Source of the DNA: JAJYKN01 sp045403145 | Lineage (GTDB): Bacteria; Nitrospirota; UBA9217 | Direction: 5' to 3' | Assembly: GCA_045403145.1 (NCBI GenBank) | Contig: JAXIPA010000053.1 | Location: forward strand, 1-60,489 | DNA: 60,489 bases | Translations under genes and position numbers: made by a program | In this document: piece by piece, positions 1 through 7,789 of the stretch | Layout of the letters: the number at the start of each line of letters is the position of its first letter | Position numbering within the stretch: position 1 is the first letter of the stretch | The notes under the pieces: generated by a model | Databases searched by the model: none | What the model saw: the letters and a program-made list of their open reading frames with translations, nothing else | Told to the model about the DNA's origin: nothing

Positions 1-629
1 TTTAATTTTTTTCTGATCTCTCTTGCCGGGGCGCTGGTTGCATACACAGCTGCTCCAACGTCGAACAATTTTGATGTGCTCAAGCCTCCTACGACAACAG
101 GGTCAAGACCTGCACGCTCCACAAGCTCGCCGGCGGCTTTCAATCCCTCCTGATCGTCGCCGGCTATCGGAATTCCGATTTTTTCGCCTCCTTTATTGAC
201 GGTTTTTTTGAGGTCTTCAGACCAAACCGTATTGAACGCCCTTACTATTCTTGCGCCCGGCAGAAGGCGGGCCACGACGGCGCCCATGCCGCCCGGTTCT
301 TTTCTTGCCTCTTCTGCAATAGCCCCGTCTCTCTCAGGATAAGGATTTGACGTGTCGATTACGATCTTGCCCTTCAGGGCCTCCTTCGTTCCGGCGTCAA
401 GCTCAGGGATGGCCTTGAACGGAACCGACAGCACGATCACATCTCCAAATGCGATTGCTTCAGCAACGGTCCCGGCGCAGGCTTTGGGCCCTGCGGATTT
501 GACCAGTTTTTTGAGCGCTTCGGGATGTCTTGAACTATAGAGGATCTCGTATCCTGCCTTTGCGAGCAGAATTCCAAGAGTCCCGCCGATATTACCTGAG
601 CCGACTATGCCGATTCTATTTATCTTCAT
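1..629 (-). CDS. NADP oxidoreductase, coenzyme F420-dependent family (partial)
   Basis: Read on the minus strand from an ATG at 629, this frame stays open to the window edge (about 209 residues), so its C-terminus lies outside. It begins with a Rossmann glycine motif, IGIVGSGNIGGTLG (about residues 6-19), and contains VIDTSNPYPERDG and a segment reading VRAFNTVWSEDL. These are typical of the F420-dependent NADP reductase-like family (NpdG and the YqeK/STEAP-like group), which bind NADP(H) and move hydride. Some members use F420, but many bacterial ones have unknown partners, so the substrate here cannot be named. The start follows an AAAGGAGA ribosome site. It is the last visible gene on this side and reads leftward alone. 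The family call is confident; the reaction is not. Confidence 0.8.
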   Translation of the reverse strand, partial: MKINRIGIVGSGNIGGTLGILLAKAGYEILYSSRHPEALKKLVKSAGPKACAGTVAEAIAFGDVIVLSVPFKAIPELDAGTKEALKGKIVIDTSNPYPERDGAIAEEARKEPGGMGAVVARLLPGARIVRAFNTVWSEDLKKTVNKGGEKIGIPIAGDDQEGLKAAGELVERAGLDPVVVGGLSTSKLFDVGAAVYATSAPAREIRKKL

Positions 630-753
630 GTCTTTATCTCCTTTTTGAACAAGCAGTGCCGTCGAAAGATTTCACCCCCCGATTCAAGCATTCGCGGGCA
701 CGCTCCGAGGCTGCGGAGAACGCCGGTGAAAGCTTTTATTCACGAACTTGATT

Positions 754-775
754 TTCTCTGCGTCCTCTGCGGTAA
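754..775. repeat. Single arm of the CGCAGAG dispersed repeat
   Basis: The sequence TTCTCTGCGTCCTCTGCGG lies in the gap between two minus-strand genes. The same purine-rich motif, on either strand, recurs near 14454-14541, 16021-16046 and 42970-43128. No second arm is visible here. The rest of the 630-912 gap shows no gene. Confidence 0.7.
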
Positions 776-912
776 ATAAGTTTTCAGGTTTTCATTAAAC
801 TTCCACGGCGGACGTTGTTGCACCCATTGCGCATCCCCTCCCTATCAAGGCCGGTGAGAATGAACTCCCCGGCCTTGTGCTTTCAGGCTTCCCCGGGAGA
901 CCGAAGGAACCG

Positions 913-1233
913 CTATCCACCAAGATATCCAGGGGAGAACTCTTCTTCGGTCTTATCAGCCGGACCGACCGATACGGTAGTGTCGCCATGCTCATTATAC
1001 TCCTCCGAGCCTTTCCAGTCATAGGAGCAGGAATGGGACATGATCTGCAGTTTCCAGTCGATCTGCTCCGCCAGTTCTGAAAGGTGCCGTTCATAGACTG
1101 CCAGCATCTTTTCATCGCCTGCGAAGTCACGGGTAAGATGGTCGCGCAATGCAACGATCTTGTCTTTCACATCGGAAAGCCCGGAATAGGTTTCGTCACA
1201 GATATTCTTCTTTGTCATTTTTACTGTTGCCAT
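913..1233 (-). CDS. Conserved-looking small acidic protein, function unknown
   Basis: This 106-residue cytoplasmic protein has no signal peptide or membrane segment. The ATG at 1233 was chosen over longer upstream options because AAGGAGG sits just upstream (AAGGAGGTTAGTATG). The N-terminal two thirds is predicted helical (SDVKDKIVALRDHL, then a heptad-like stretch ending in HLSELAEQIDW). The C-terminal third is acidic and glycine/proline rich. There is one cluster of Cys and His (IMSHSCSYDW). I do not recognise the family. It lies 69 bases downstream of the DUF1579-like gene on the same strand, so the two may share a transcript. Real coding is supported by the ribosome site and the ordered composition. 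Confidence 0.65.
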   Translation of the reverse strand: MATVKMTKKNICDETYSGLSDVKDKIVALRDHLTRDFAGDEKMLAVYERHLSELAEQIDWKLQIMSHSCSYDWKGSEEYNEHGDTTVSVGPADKTEEEFSPGYLGG

Positions 1234-1302
1234 ACTAACCTCCTTCATGCCGCACCTGTGGGCTGTGAAGCTTGGCCAGACCCACAAGACTCTTCATTCG
1301 CC

Positions 1303-1854
1303 CTATGCTGCCTTGCGAACGGCGGCTTCCTTCCGTGTAACCGTCATCTCCATCATCTTCTCTTCCTTACCTCCCTTGGGGGTAAGATACATTTCAAACT
1401 CCTGGGTGTTGTCATCCTTGATCCTGGTCACCGCGCGCCAGAGGCAGGGGCCTTTGACAGGGTCGTCATAGCTGCAATCCTGCGTAATAGTCTTGCCGTC
1501 CGCGCTTGCAGTCCCCTCGAAGTAATAGATGCCGGTGCTCATCGAATCGATCCAGACCGACACATATTTCTTTGTATGGTTATCGTACCCCAGGAAGTTG
1601 ATGCCCGTGAATGGCGCTCCCATCATATCGCCGGTATACTCCTGCCGCAGGTAACGGCCGCCAAGAATCAGCTTCTGTTCGCACGTGCCGATCGATTCCA
1701 TCGGCGGCTTGTCCGGTTCCATCCATCCCCTGGACTTGGTGGTCCAACTCCCCTCCAGTCTCGCCAGCAGTTTATGAGGTTCGCCCGGAGTTCCCGCCTT
1801 CTTGTATATTTCCATCATCGCCTGCATGTCCATTTTGCTTTCTTGCTTGGCCAT
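1303..1854 (-). CDS. DUF1579 family protein
   Basis: The protein is 183 residues, starting at ATG 1854 after an AAAAAGGAGAATTACC ribosome site. DUF1579 proteins are small soluble beta-barrel-like proteins of unknown function. The hallmarks are visible: an N-terminal HKLLARLEGSW motif (about residues 27-37), then LILGGRYLRQEYTGDMMG, FLGYDNHTKKYVSVWIDSMS and a later DGKTITQ strand. Length matches the family. No export signal is seen. It precedes the small 913-1233 gene and may be co-transcribed with it. No catalytic residues are known for the family, so no reaction is proposed. Confidence 0.85.
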   Translation of the reverse strand: MAKQESKMDMQAMMEIYKKAGTPGEPHKLLARLEGSWTTKSRGWMEPDKPPMESIGTCEQKLILGGRYLRQEYTGDMMGAPFTGINFLGYDNHTKKYVSVWIDSMSTGIYYFEGTASADGKTITQDCSYDDPVKGPCLWRAVTRIKDDNTQEFEMYLTPKGGKEEKMMEMTVTRKEAAVRKAA

Positions 1855-2135
1855 GGTAATTCTCCTTTTTAAGCAAACTGTGAAATACCCTCTAATGATT
1901 TAAGGAAAGCGCAACTTTATATTTATGTCAATATGATAAAAGTATTACGGGAGGCATTGGGGCCAGGTTGATTCGCGTCGGGCGGGATGCTATTGTACCC
2001 GTTGCGAAGCGTCTGAGCGATTAGATCGACCACATGATGGCGACAGTTCTTCTTCCAGTAGCCTGAATTGACAATTTAGAATCCCGGATTTATATTGAGC
2101 GAAAAGGAAATGGGCACCATGGGGGAGGTTTGGTT

Positions 2136-2300
2136 ATGGGAATGCACGATAGAGACTGGTACCGGGAAAAGCGAATCGACTGGGAGCGGGGAGGGTTAAA
2201 ACACAAAAATGCAAAAAGACACCGGTATCCCGGATACCTCTGGTGGGTCCTGACCGCGTTTCTCCTGATAGTTGCCGCTGCCCTGTTCCGTCTTTATTAA
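2136..2300 (+). CDS. Small single-span membrane protein, 54 residues
   Basis: This short frame starts at ATG 2136 (or at 2142, two codons later) behind a GGGGGAGGT ribosome site and ends TAA at 2300. The product begins MGMHDRDWYREKRI, followed by a basic, aromatic stretch. It ends with one hydrophobic helix of about 20 residues (WWVLTAFLLIVAAALF) and a three-residue tail. A DRDWYRE-type start ahead of a C-terminal anchor is a pattern I associate with small conserved membrane proteins, but I cannot name a family. It would sit with its charged N-terminus in the cytoplasm. It is isolated between two minus-strand genes. Confidence 0.6.
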   Translation: MGMHDRDWYREKRIDWERGGLKHKNAKRHRYPGYLWWVLTAFLLIVAAALFRLY

Positions 2301-2347
2301 TGCCCGACTCTTGCAGCTCAAACCACATCAGGGACCCATCGCGGTCA

Positions 2348-2414
2348 GGTCTACGTTCATTTCATATTAAAAAAATGGCGAACAAAATAGTAGCAAATAG
2401 CAATTACGTAGACC
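2348..2414. repeat. Spaced 9-bp inverted repeat in a gene-free gap
   Basis: GGTCTACGT (2348-2356) is matched by its exact complement ACGTAGACC (2406-2414) across an AT-rich 49-bp spacer. It lies between the stop of the small membrane protein and the end of the converging 2466-2756 gene. It could fold in RNA from either strand, but it has no T-run and is weaker than a typical terminator. Confidence 0.45.
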
Positions 2415-2465
2415 GAACAGCGGCGACCTTTCATAAAATCGACGCAGCCAGCCGGCCTGAGTCGC

Positions 2466-2756
2466 TTACTTGAACTTATCCCGCGCGGCGTCGATCGCGT
2501 GCTTCAGGTCCTTGGAGGCTGCTTCAACACCCGTTTTCAGGGCGTCCCAGGCATCGCCGCTCGTTTCCCCGAGCTCATGAAGCTTATGAGACAGCGCGTC
2601 GCGTTTCTTCTTCGTATCTTTGATGAGGGTCTCATAGCCGGCCTTCACTGCCGACGAGGTCTTGGTCACGCGGGACTCCAGCTCGTCTATCCCGGACGAC
2701 CACTCCTTGAGCTGCTTCGCCATCTTGTCGATATACTCTTCTTTTTTCGTTTTCAT
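2466..2756 (-). CDS. Small coiled-coil protein, stress-response-like
   Basis: The protein is 96 residues; ATG 2756 follows GGGGGAGGTTGGC. Almost the whole sequence is charged helix: KKEEYIDKMAKQLKEW near the start, then a long coiled coil of K/E/A/L residues ending in DAARDKFK. It resembles the sll1863-like coiled-coil stress proteins by composition and length, but that is pattern resemblance only. No membrane segment or catalytic motif is seen. A frame extending to 2894 exists, but the added N-terminus is low-complexity and has no ribosome site. Confidence 0.7.
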   Translation of the reverse strand: MKTKKEEYIDKMAKQLKEWSSGIDELESRVTKTSSAVKAGYETLIKDTKKKRDALSHKLHELGETSGDAWDALKTGVEAASKDLKHAIDAARDKFK

Positions 2757-2940
2757 GCCAACCTCCCCCTCTTGCTTCTGTCTGGATTGCCCGGGTCCCG
2801 GCGAGGACCCGGCAACGGACAAATCATATTCTGGTAAGAGTATAGCACGATCGATTATCGTGCGTCGTGGGTGGACGGGTCTCAACCGGACCACCGGGAA
2901 CAGGGAAGGGCCTCTCTTTGCAACTCACCTCAATTATCCC

Positions 2941-2968
2941 TTGTCATTATAACGCTATGTGTTATAAT
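2941..2968 (+). promoter_or_regulatory. higBA promoter overlapping a palindromic operator
   Basis: TTGTCA (2941-2946), a 16-bp spacer and TATAAT (2963-2968) form a near-consensus promoter with a TGn extension. ATTATAAC (2946-2953) and GTTATAAT (2961-2968) are perfect 8-bp inverted arms that cover the spacer and the -10 box. This is where a HigA-type autorepressor would be expected to bind. Transcription would begin at about 2975, next to the higB start codon. Confidence 0.8.
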
Positions 2969-2975
2969 GTGCCTC

Positions 2976-3257
2976 ATGATCGTTGGTTTCACAGACAGGG
3001 AAACGGAACGCCTGTATATTACGGGAAAGAGCAAACGATTTCCAGCGAACATCTTTAAGGTGTCATTGCGAAAGCTCGATTATCTGAACAGGGCCAAAGT
3101 GTTGCAGGACCTGCAGGCGCCGCCGGGCAATCACCTGGAAGCCTTAAAGGGAGATTTGAAAGGGAAATACAGCATCCGGATCAATTACCAGTTCCGGATC
3201 GTATTTCGATTCAGCAATGGCGATGCATCGGAAGTTGAAGTGACTGATTACCACTAA
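2976..3257 (+). CDS. higB: HigB/RelE-superfamily toxin of a type II toxin-antitoxin pair
   Basis: The toxin is 93 residues. HigB toxins are ribosome-dependent mRNA endonucleases. The sequence shows the family course: helix 1 with LRKLDYLNRA, then LEALKGDLKGKYSIRINYQFRIVFRF and a terminal VEVTDYH. The RINYQFRIVF strand carries the basic and aromatic positions of the RelE fold, and the final Y-H is typical. ATG 2976 is preferred because it lies 7 bases after the -10 box and the family starts there. No Shine-Dalgarno is present, so a leaderless mRNA is likely. higA follows after 12 bases; toxin-first order is the usual higBA arrangement. Confidence 0.9.
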   Translation: MIVGFTDRETERLYITGKSKRFPANIFKVSLRKLDYLNRAKVLQDLQAPPGNHLEALKGDLKGKYSIRINYQFRIVFRFSNGDASEVEVTDYH

Positions 3258-3269
3258 GGAGAAATCACG

Positions 3270-3584
3270 ATGGCCAGGTATGAACTCAAAAGAAATCCCA
3301 CTCATCCCGGGGAGATCCTGAAACAGGACTTTCTCGTGCCGCTCGGGCTCACCCAGGTTCAGCTTGCCAAGGCGCTCAAGACTTCCTTTCGTACGATTAA
3401 TGAGATCCTGAACGAGAAGCGGAGCATCAGCCCGGACATGGCGCTTCGCCTTGCCCGTTATTTCGGGACATCACCCGATGTCTGGATCGGTCTTCAGGCG
3501 GATTACGACCTCTACTGGGCAAGGATGAAGTCGAAGAAGACAATCGACGAGATCAAACCCTTGCAGAGTAAACGGGCCGCCTAA
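3270..3584 (+). CDS. higA: HigA-type antitoxin, XRE-family DNA-binding protein
   Basis: The protein is 104 residues; ATG 3270 follows AAGGAGAAATCACG. It opens with the HigA signature PTHPGEILKQDFL and then a helix-turn-helix (LTQVQLAKALKTSFRTINEI) and the family-typical NEKRSISPDMALRLARYFG. Function in the family: it binds and neutralises HigB and represses its own operon, probably through the palindrome at 2946-2968. The C-terminus (KSKKTIDEIKPL) is the flexible tail of the family. Its last 32 bases overlap the truncated end of a mazF remnant on the opposite strand, which suggests the module landed in, or recombined with, an older toxin locus. Confidence 0.93.
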   Translation: MARYELKRNPTHPGEILKQDFLVPLGLTQVQLAKALKTSFRTINEILNEKRSISPDMALRLARYFGTSPDVWIGLQADYDLYWARMKSKKTIDEIKPLQSKRAA

Positions 3585-3962
3585 TTGCACCAACCCCCTC
3601 AGAGTTCACCTCTCCTTTTTTCAGAAGGACATTGCCCGGAGCCTCAGCCCGCTTCATGTTGGACGTGAGAGCGCAGACGACAACGGTGCCGAGGCCTCCC
3701 TGCTGATCGTCACGACTGCTCCCTGCGCAGGGTTCTGCCATACCGCTTCCTGGCCTTTTGCCGGACCTCGTAGTCCACCGCTGTCTCCACTGTACAATAT
3801 GCTTCATTCAGGGCCTTCAGCGAATCACCGGACTTGCGGCGTTCGAGGTATTCTCTGACAGCGGTAACAATAACCTCGCTCCGGGAGGACTGACGTTCCC
3901 TGGCAACCTTTTCAACCTCGCGAAATACGTCGTCCGGTACTGAAACTGAGATCAGTCCGACG
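3553..3962 (-). pseudogene. Decayed mazEF toxin-antitoxin remnant
   Basis: On the minus strand a ribbon-helix-helix antitoxin body can be read from about 3956 to a TGA at 3710: ISVSVPDDVFREVEKVARER followed by SRSEVIVTAVREYLERR. No ATG, GTG or TTG is in frame; the likely start (ATG CCG GTC AAA) lies in another frame at the end of the upstream gene. Immediately after, a different frame gives GTVVVCALTSNMKRAEAPGN and VLLKKGE, the unmistakable C-terminal half of a MazF/PemK toxin. The N-terminal half of the toxin (RGEIW to RPVVV) is missing, and its end is cut where it meets higA. Both halves are therefore broken and no active toxin is expected. Confidence 0.8.
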
Positions 3963-4443
3963 TTTTGACCGGCATCCCTCCGCCGATGCCAAACTGTTCG
4001 ATGACCGCCAGGTTGGCAACACTATGCATTGAAAATTCCTCGATATATCGCTGCCGGATGGGCCCTTCCACAGCCTGACGAGCGGCGTCGCTCATTGCGC
4101 TCAGGCGGTCAGTCCCGCCCGCGATCTTTTCGGCGTCCCGCGCTGTTAACCGGGAGATCAACTCATCCCAGAAGAGGTGGTCTCCATACTCATCGATCAC
4201 CTTATGGGCAAGGCTGCTTTGTTCAAAATCAGCGGTCGTGACATACTTATGCACGCTCTCGTTATGGCTGATCAGCCGGTCAAGGCCTTTTCCCTGTGCG
4301 AGGGCATAGAGCTTCTGGATGAGCGCCCGATGCCGCCCGGTGCGTTTGTCCTCTTCTCTCCGGTGACCGGACATGACCACGTCGGCAATGTGCAGGATGT
4401 CCAGCAGGTCGCGGTATTCATTTGTCGTGAGCTCGATGTTCAT
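3952..4443 (-). CDS. Helical protein of unknown function, 163 residues
   Basis: ATG 4443 begins MNIELTTNEYRDLLDILHIA; no strong ribosome site is seen. The protein is mostly alpha-helical and charged, with no membrane segment, and has a His/Arg-rich turn (MSGHRREEDKRTGRHRAL). The middle contains HKYVTTADFEQSSLAHKVIDEY and FWDELISRL. I do not recognise the family. Its last codons (GGGMPVKTSD) overlap what was probably the start of the decayed antitoxin downstream, so the present C-terminus may not be the ancestral one. It is expressed from the same strand as the mazEF remnant. Confidence 0.55.
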   Translation of the reverse strand: MNIELTTNEYRDLLDILHIADVVMSGHRREEDKRTGRHRALIQKLYALAQGKGLDRLISHNESVHKYVTTADFEQSSLAHKVIDEYGDHLFWDELISRLTARDAEKIAGGTDRLSAMSDAARQAVEGPIRQRYIEEFSMHSVANLAVIEQFGIGGGMPVKTSD

Positions 4444-4552
4444 AGTTTTTGCCTTTCGTCCCGATCAGGAATTGAAGAAGCCGGATCGATTTTTCATTCG
4501 TTCCATTAGTCAGTTAAGAATCAAATTTTTGCTGCAATGGAAACAAAATTCA

Positions 4553-4682
4553 GCCACGAAGGCTCTAAGACACAAAGAAAACATGAAAATTTGTGGAATA
4601 GGCACATGCGTTCTTTTTAACGATTTTCTTCGTGCCTTTGCGTCTTTGTGGCATATTTGGTTCCGGTTTGTCCGGGTTAGGT
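4553..4682. repeat. Inverted-arm repeat (CAAAGACGCAAAG family) at the end of uvrA
   Basis: The left arm (4553-4581, GCCACGAAGG...GACACAAAG) is matched in inverted orientation by the right arm at 4623-4652. Beyond it lies CTAACCCGGACAAACCGGAA (minus strand), which begins inside the uvrA stop codon. The same two-part order, CTAACCCGGACAAGCCGG followed by CGCAAAGACGCAAAG, recurs at 51693-51843. It could act as a hairpin at the 3' end of uvrA mRNA. Confidence 0.7.
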
Positions 4683-7430
4683 AACTTCCAAATACTCCCT
4701 GAGATATCTCCCGGTATGTGATGCTTCGACTTTTGCCACTTCTTCCGGCGTGCCCTGCGCAACGATCCGGCCGCCCTCTCCCCCGCCTTCGGGTCCCAGG
4801 TCGATGACCCAGTCCGCGGTCTTGATAACGTCGAGGTTGTGCTCCACGACGATCACGGTGTTCCCCGCGTCCACGAGCGCATTCAGCACGCCAAGCAATC
4901 TCTTGACATCGTCCATGTGGAGGCCGGTCGTCGGCTCGTCGAGGATGTACACCCTGTCGTACAATTTCCAGTCGCCCAGCTCATGGGATATCTTGAGCCG
5001 CTGGCTTTCCCCGCCGGAAAGCGTCGTTGCCGGCTGTCCGAGCCTGAGATATCCGAGCCCGACCTCCGCGAGCGAACGGAGCCTGTTCTGGATCGGCGTA
5101 TGTCCCTCGAAGAACATGATGGCCTCGCTCACCGTCATCCGGAGCACGTCGGAGATATTTCTTCCCTTGTAGAGGACCTGAAGGACCTCAGGTTTGTAGC
5201 GCCTGCCCTTGCACTCCCCGCAGGTGACGTACATGTCTTCGAAAAAGTACATCTCGATCTTCTGCACGCCGGCCCCATCGCACGCAGCGCACCTGCCGCC
5301 CGCAACGTTGAAGGAAAAGTGGCCGGGACCGAACTTTTTCCGTTTCGCATCCGGCAGGCCCGCAAAAGTCTTCCGGATCAGGTCGAAGGCCTTCACATAG
5401 GTGACTGGATTGGAGCGCGGCGTCTTGCCGATCGGCTCCTGGTCGATGAGCCTGACGCCTTTTATATGTTTGAGCCCCAGGAGCTGACCGTATTTTCCCG
5501 GTGTTTCAGACCCGACGGCGAACTCGCGCGCGAGGGCCCGATACAGCGTGTCCTGGACGAGCGTGGACTTGCCCGAGCCCGAGACGCCGGTGATGCAGGT
5601 CAGGGTCCGGAGCGGAATGCTCACGTCGATCCCTTTAAGATTATTCTCCGAAGCCGACCGGATTTCCAGGAATTTTCGCTCCTGCTTCCGTCGCCTGACC
5701 GGGACCGGGATCGTCTCTTCGCCCGAGAGATACTTTGCCGTGAGACACGAACTCTTCAGAAAATCCTGCTTCGGTCCCGCGAACACGACGCGGCCTCCCC
5801 GCTCGCCTGCTCCCGGTCCCATCTCGACTACATGATCAGCGGACCGGATGAGCGACTGATCGTGCTCGACCATGAGCACGGTGTTGTCCGCAGCGGCCAG
5901 TTCCCGGATGATCTCCGCAAGCCGGTCCGTGTCGCGCGGGTGCAGCCCTATGCTCGGCTCGTCGAGCACATACAGCGTACCGGTCAGCTTAAGCGCAAGC
6001 TGGTTTGAGAGATTCACGCGCTGGGCCTCGCCCCCTGAAAGCGTCCGCGTCTGCCGGTCGATCGTGAGATAGCCCAGTCCCACGCGAAGAAAGAACGCAA
6101 GTTTCATCTGTAGCTGCCTGAGAATCTCGCTTGCCGTCTGGCTCTCGAACTCGCTTAAGCGTAGATCGTGGAACCATTTCGCAAGCTCCGCAACCGGCAT
6201 GGCTGATACCCCGGAGATGTCCAGTCCGCCCACCTTTACGATGAGCGCCTCGGGCTTGAGTCTTGTCCCCCTGCAAACCGGACAAGTCGCTACTTTGCGG
6301 TACCTGGAGAGGAACACGCGCACATGGAGTTTGTATCGCTTCCCCTGGAGATGCTCGAAGAAATCGTCGATCCCGGAGAAGTCTTTGGTACCCTTGAACA
6401 GCATGTCCCGCTGGGCCTTCGGGAGTTCCCGGTACGGGATGTCGATGCTGATCCGCGCTTTCTTCGCGCCCGGGAGCATCTGGCGCATCCACCATTTATT
6501 AGACGGCTTAGTCCAGGGCTCGATCGCGCCTTCCTTGAGGCTCAAATATTTGTCCGGGACGATCAGGTCCTCGTCATAGCGCAGGATGTTGCCGAAGCCG
6601 TTGCACTCCTTGCAGGCGCCGATGGGATGGTTGAAGGAAAATAGAACTGGCTGCGGAGGTTCGAAGAGCATGCCGCAGGAGGTGCACTTGAGCGCCTGGC
6701 TGAAGACCATTGTCTTTTCCCCCAAAACCTCAACAATGGCCTCTCCCTTGCCCTCCCGGAGGGCGGTCTCCAGGTCCTCGACCAACCGTGCCCGGGAACC
6801 GGGACTGACGGCGAGACGGTCCAGCAGCACAAGAAGTTCGGTCAGATCACTTCCGGACGGATCGATTGCAGAAGTCTCGACGATCTCCTCTCCCAGCTTG
6901 ATCCTGCCAAAGCCCCTGCTCTGGAGTTCCATCAGGAGCGCCCCCGGCCCTGCTTCAGGAACGGGAACCCGGAACAGAATGTAGATCCTTTTTCCAGGAT
7001 AGCGACGCAGAAGCTCATCGGCGATCGAGGAGGGATGCGAGCGTTTTACCTCCTTCCCGCATTTCGGGCATACGATTTTCCCGATCTTGGCAAACAGCAG
7101 CCGAAGATAGTCGTATATCTCGGACACGGTCCCGACCGTCGAGCGCGATGTCCTGACCGGGTTTCGCTGTTCCAGCGCGATGGCGGGCCGCACGTTCCTG
7201 AGTTCGTCCACGTCCGGGCGATCGAGCTTTTCGATGAACATCCGCGCGTACGCGGACAGGGACTCGATGTACCGCCACTGCCCCTCGGCGAAGACCGTGT
7301 CAAAGGCCAGGGACGACTTGCCAGAGCCGGACAGGCCGGTGACCACCGTTACGGCATCGTGCGGAATCCTCACGCTCACATTCTTGAGGTTATTCTGCCG
7401 CGCACCCTCTATGATAAGTTCGGACTTCAT
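4677..7430 (-). CDS. uvrA: UvrA, excinuclease ABC subunit A
   Basis: The protein is 917 residues, slightly short of the usual 940. UvrA is the DNA-damage sensor of nucleotide excision repair; a dimer loads UvrB on lesions. Two ABC ATPase modules are visible: Walker A GLSGSGKS (residues 32-39) and GVSGSGKS (near 600), signatures LSGGEAQR and LSGGESQR, and Walker B LYVLDEPSIGLH and VYILDEPTTGLH. Zinc-binding pairs are present (CPKCGK; CTSCGM with CKECNG; CAACDG with CGECKG). The EQRNPVRTSRSTVGT segment differs from the EQK version in classical UvrA, so this may be a paralogous subtype. It is a single-gene unit with its own promoter. Confidence 0.96.
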   Translation of the reverse strand: MKSELIIEGARQNNLKNVSVRIPHDAVTVVTGLSGSGKSSLAFDTVFAEGQWRYIESLSAYARMFIEKLDRPDVDELRNVRPAIALEQRNPVRTSRSTVGTVSEIYDYLRLLFAKIGKIVCPKCGKEVKRSHPSSIADELLRRYPGKRIYILFRVPVPEAGPGALLMELQSRGFGRIKLGEEIVETSAIDPSGSDLTELLVLLDRLAVSPGSRARLVEDLETALREGKGEAIVEVLGEKTMVFSQALKCTSCGMLFEPPQPVLFSFNHPIGACKECNGFGNILRYDEDLIVPDKYLSLKEGAIEPWTKPSNKWWMRQMLPGAKKARISIDIPYRELPKAQRDMLFKGTKDFSGIDDFFEHLQGKRYKLHVRVFLSRYRKVATCPVCRGTRLKPEALIVKVGGLDISGVSAMPVAELAKWFHDLRLSEFESQTASEILRQLQMKLAFFLRVGLGYLTIDRQTRTLSGGEAQRVNLSNQLALKLTGTLYVLDEPSIGLHPRDTDRLAEIIRELAAADNTVLMVEHDQSLIRSADHVVEMGPGAGERGGRVVFAGPKQDFLKSSCLTAKYLSGEETIPVPVRRRKQERKFLEIRSASENNLKGIDVSIPLRTLTCITGVSGSGKSTLVQDTLYRALAREFAVGSETPGKYGQLLGLKHIKGVRLIDQEPIGKTPRSNPVTYVKAFDLIRKTFAGLPDAKRKKFGPGHFSFNVAGGRCAACDGAGVQKIEMYFFEDMYVTCGECKGRRYKPEVLQVLYKGRNISDVLRMTVSEAIMFFEGHTPIQNRLRSLAEVGLGYLRLGQPATTLSGGESQRLKISHELGDWKLYDRVYILDEPTTGLHMDDVKRLLGVLNALVDAGNTVIVVEHNLDVIKTADWVIDLGPEGGGEGGRIVAQGTPEEVAKVEASHTGRYLREYLEVT

Positions 7431-7436
7431 GGGTAA

Positions 7437-7465
7437 ATTCTATCATGGTAACAGGACAGGTAAAA
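7437..7465 (-). promoter_or_regulatory. uvrA promoter, leaderless type
   Basis: On the minus strand TTTTAC (7460-7465), 17 bp, then TGA-TAGAAT (-10 at 7437-7442) is followed by only six bases (TTACCC) before the uvrA ATG. The predicted transcript start is therefore the A of the start codon. No Shine-Dalgarno can fit. No LexA-type box was recognised. Confidence 0.65.
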
Positions 7466-7514
7466 AATCACCGTAGATTTACTCCTTCGCGGACAAGGTT
7501 TCTCATAATAATAA

Positions 7515-7547
7515 AAGGGGCTGAAGGAATCCGTCCTCCAGCCCCTT
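7515..7547 (-). terminator. Intrinsic terminator of the 7583-7789 gene
   Basis: AAGGGGCTG (7515-7523) pairs perfectly with CAGCCCCTT (7539-7547), with a further AGGA/TCCT inside. On the minus strand the hairpin is followed by TTTTATTATTAT, a weak U-tract. It lies 35 bases past the stop of the small basic protein. Confidence 0.75.
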
Positions 7548-7582
7548 GGTGTAGGCTCGCGTTATCGGCTCACCCGGACATG

Positions 7583-7789
7583 TTATGCGGCTCTCCTGAA
7601 CACTTTCTTGATTGACTCTTTCGATTTTTTCTGGAGTGCCGTCAACTGCTTCACGCCCTGCCGGCTTATCTGCCCGGTCTTCTTTTTGGCGGCCAATGCG
7701 CTTTTCTTCACGGCCCCTACACCCTGTTTGATCCCTTTCTGAAGACCGGATGTGATCTTGTCAATCTTGAAGGTTTCCTTGTACTTCAT
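7583..7789 (-). CDS. Small lysine-rich protein, 68 residues
   Basis: ATG 7789 is chosen because GGAGGTATCGAC precedes it; the upstream ATG adds nine residues with no ribosome site. The product starts MKYKETFKIDKITSGLQKGI and is then a strongly basic helix (SALAAKKKTGQISRQG; LQKKSKESIKKVFRRAA) with very few acidic residues after residue 10. A single amphipathic helical protein that binds nucleic acid or membrane is plausible, but I know no family for it. It has its own terminator, which supports expression. Confidence 0.6.
   Translation of the reverse strand: MKYKETFKIDKITSGLQKGIKQGVGAVKKSALAAKKKTGQISRQGVKQLTALQKKSKESIKKVFRRAA

Noticed and set aside
2243..2473. Alternative plus-strand frame overlapping the 54-residue membrane protein
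   Set aside because: No ribosome site; the overlapping frame at 2136 has one and encodes a coherent membrane helix.
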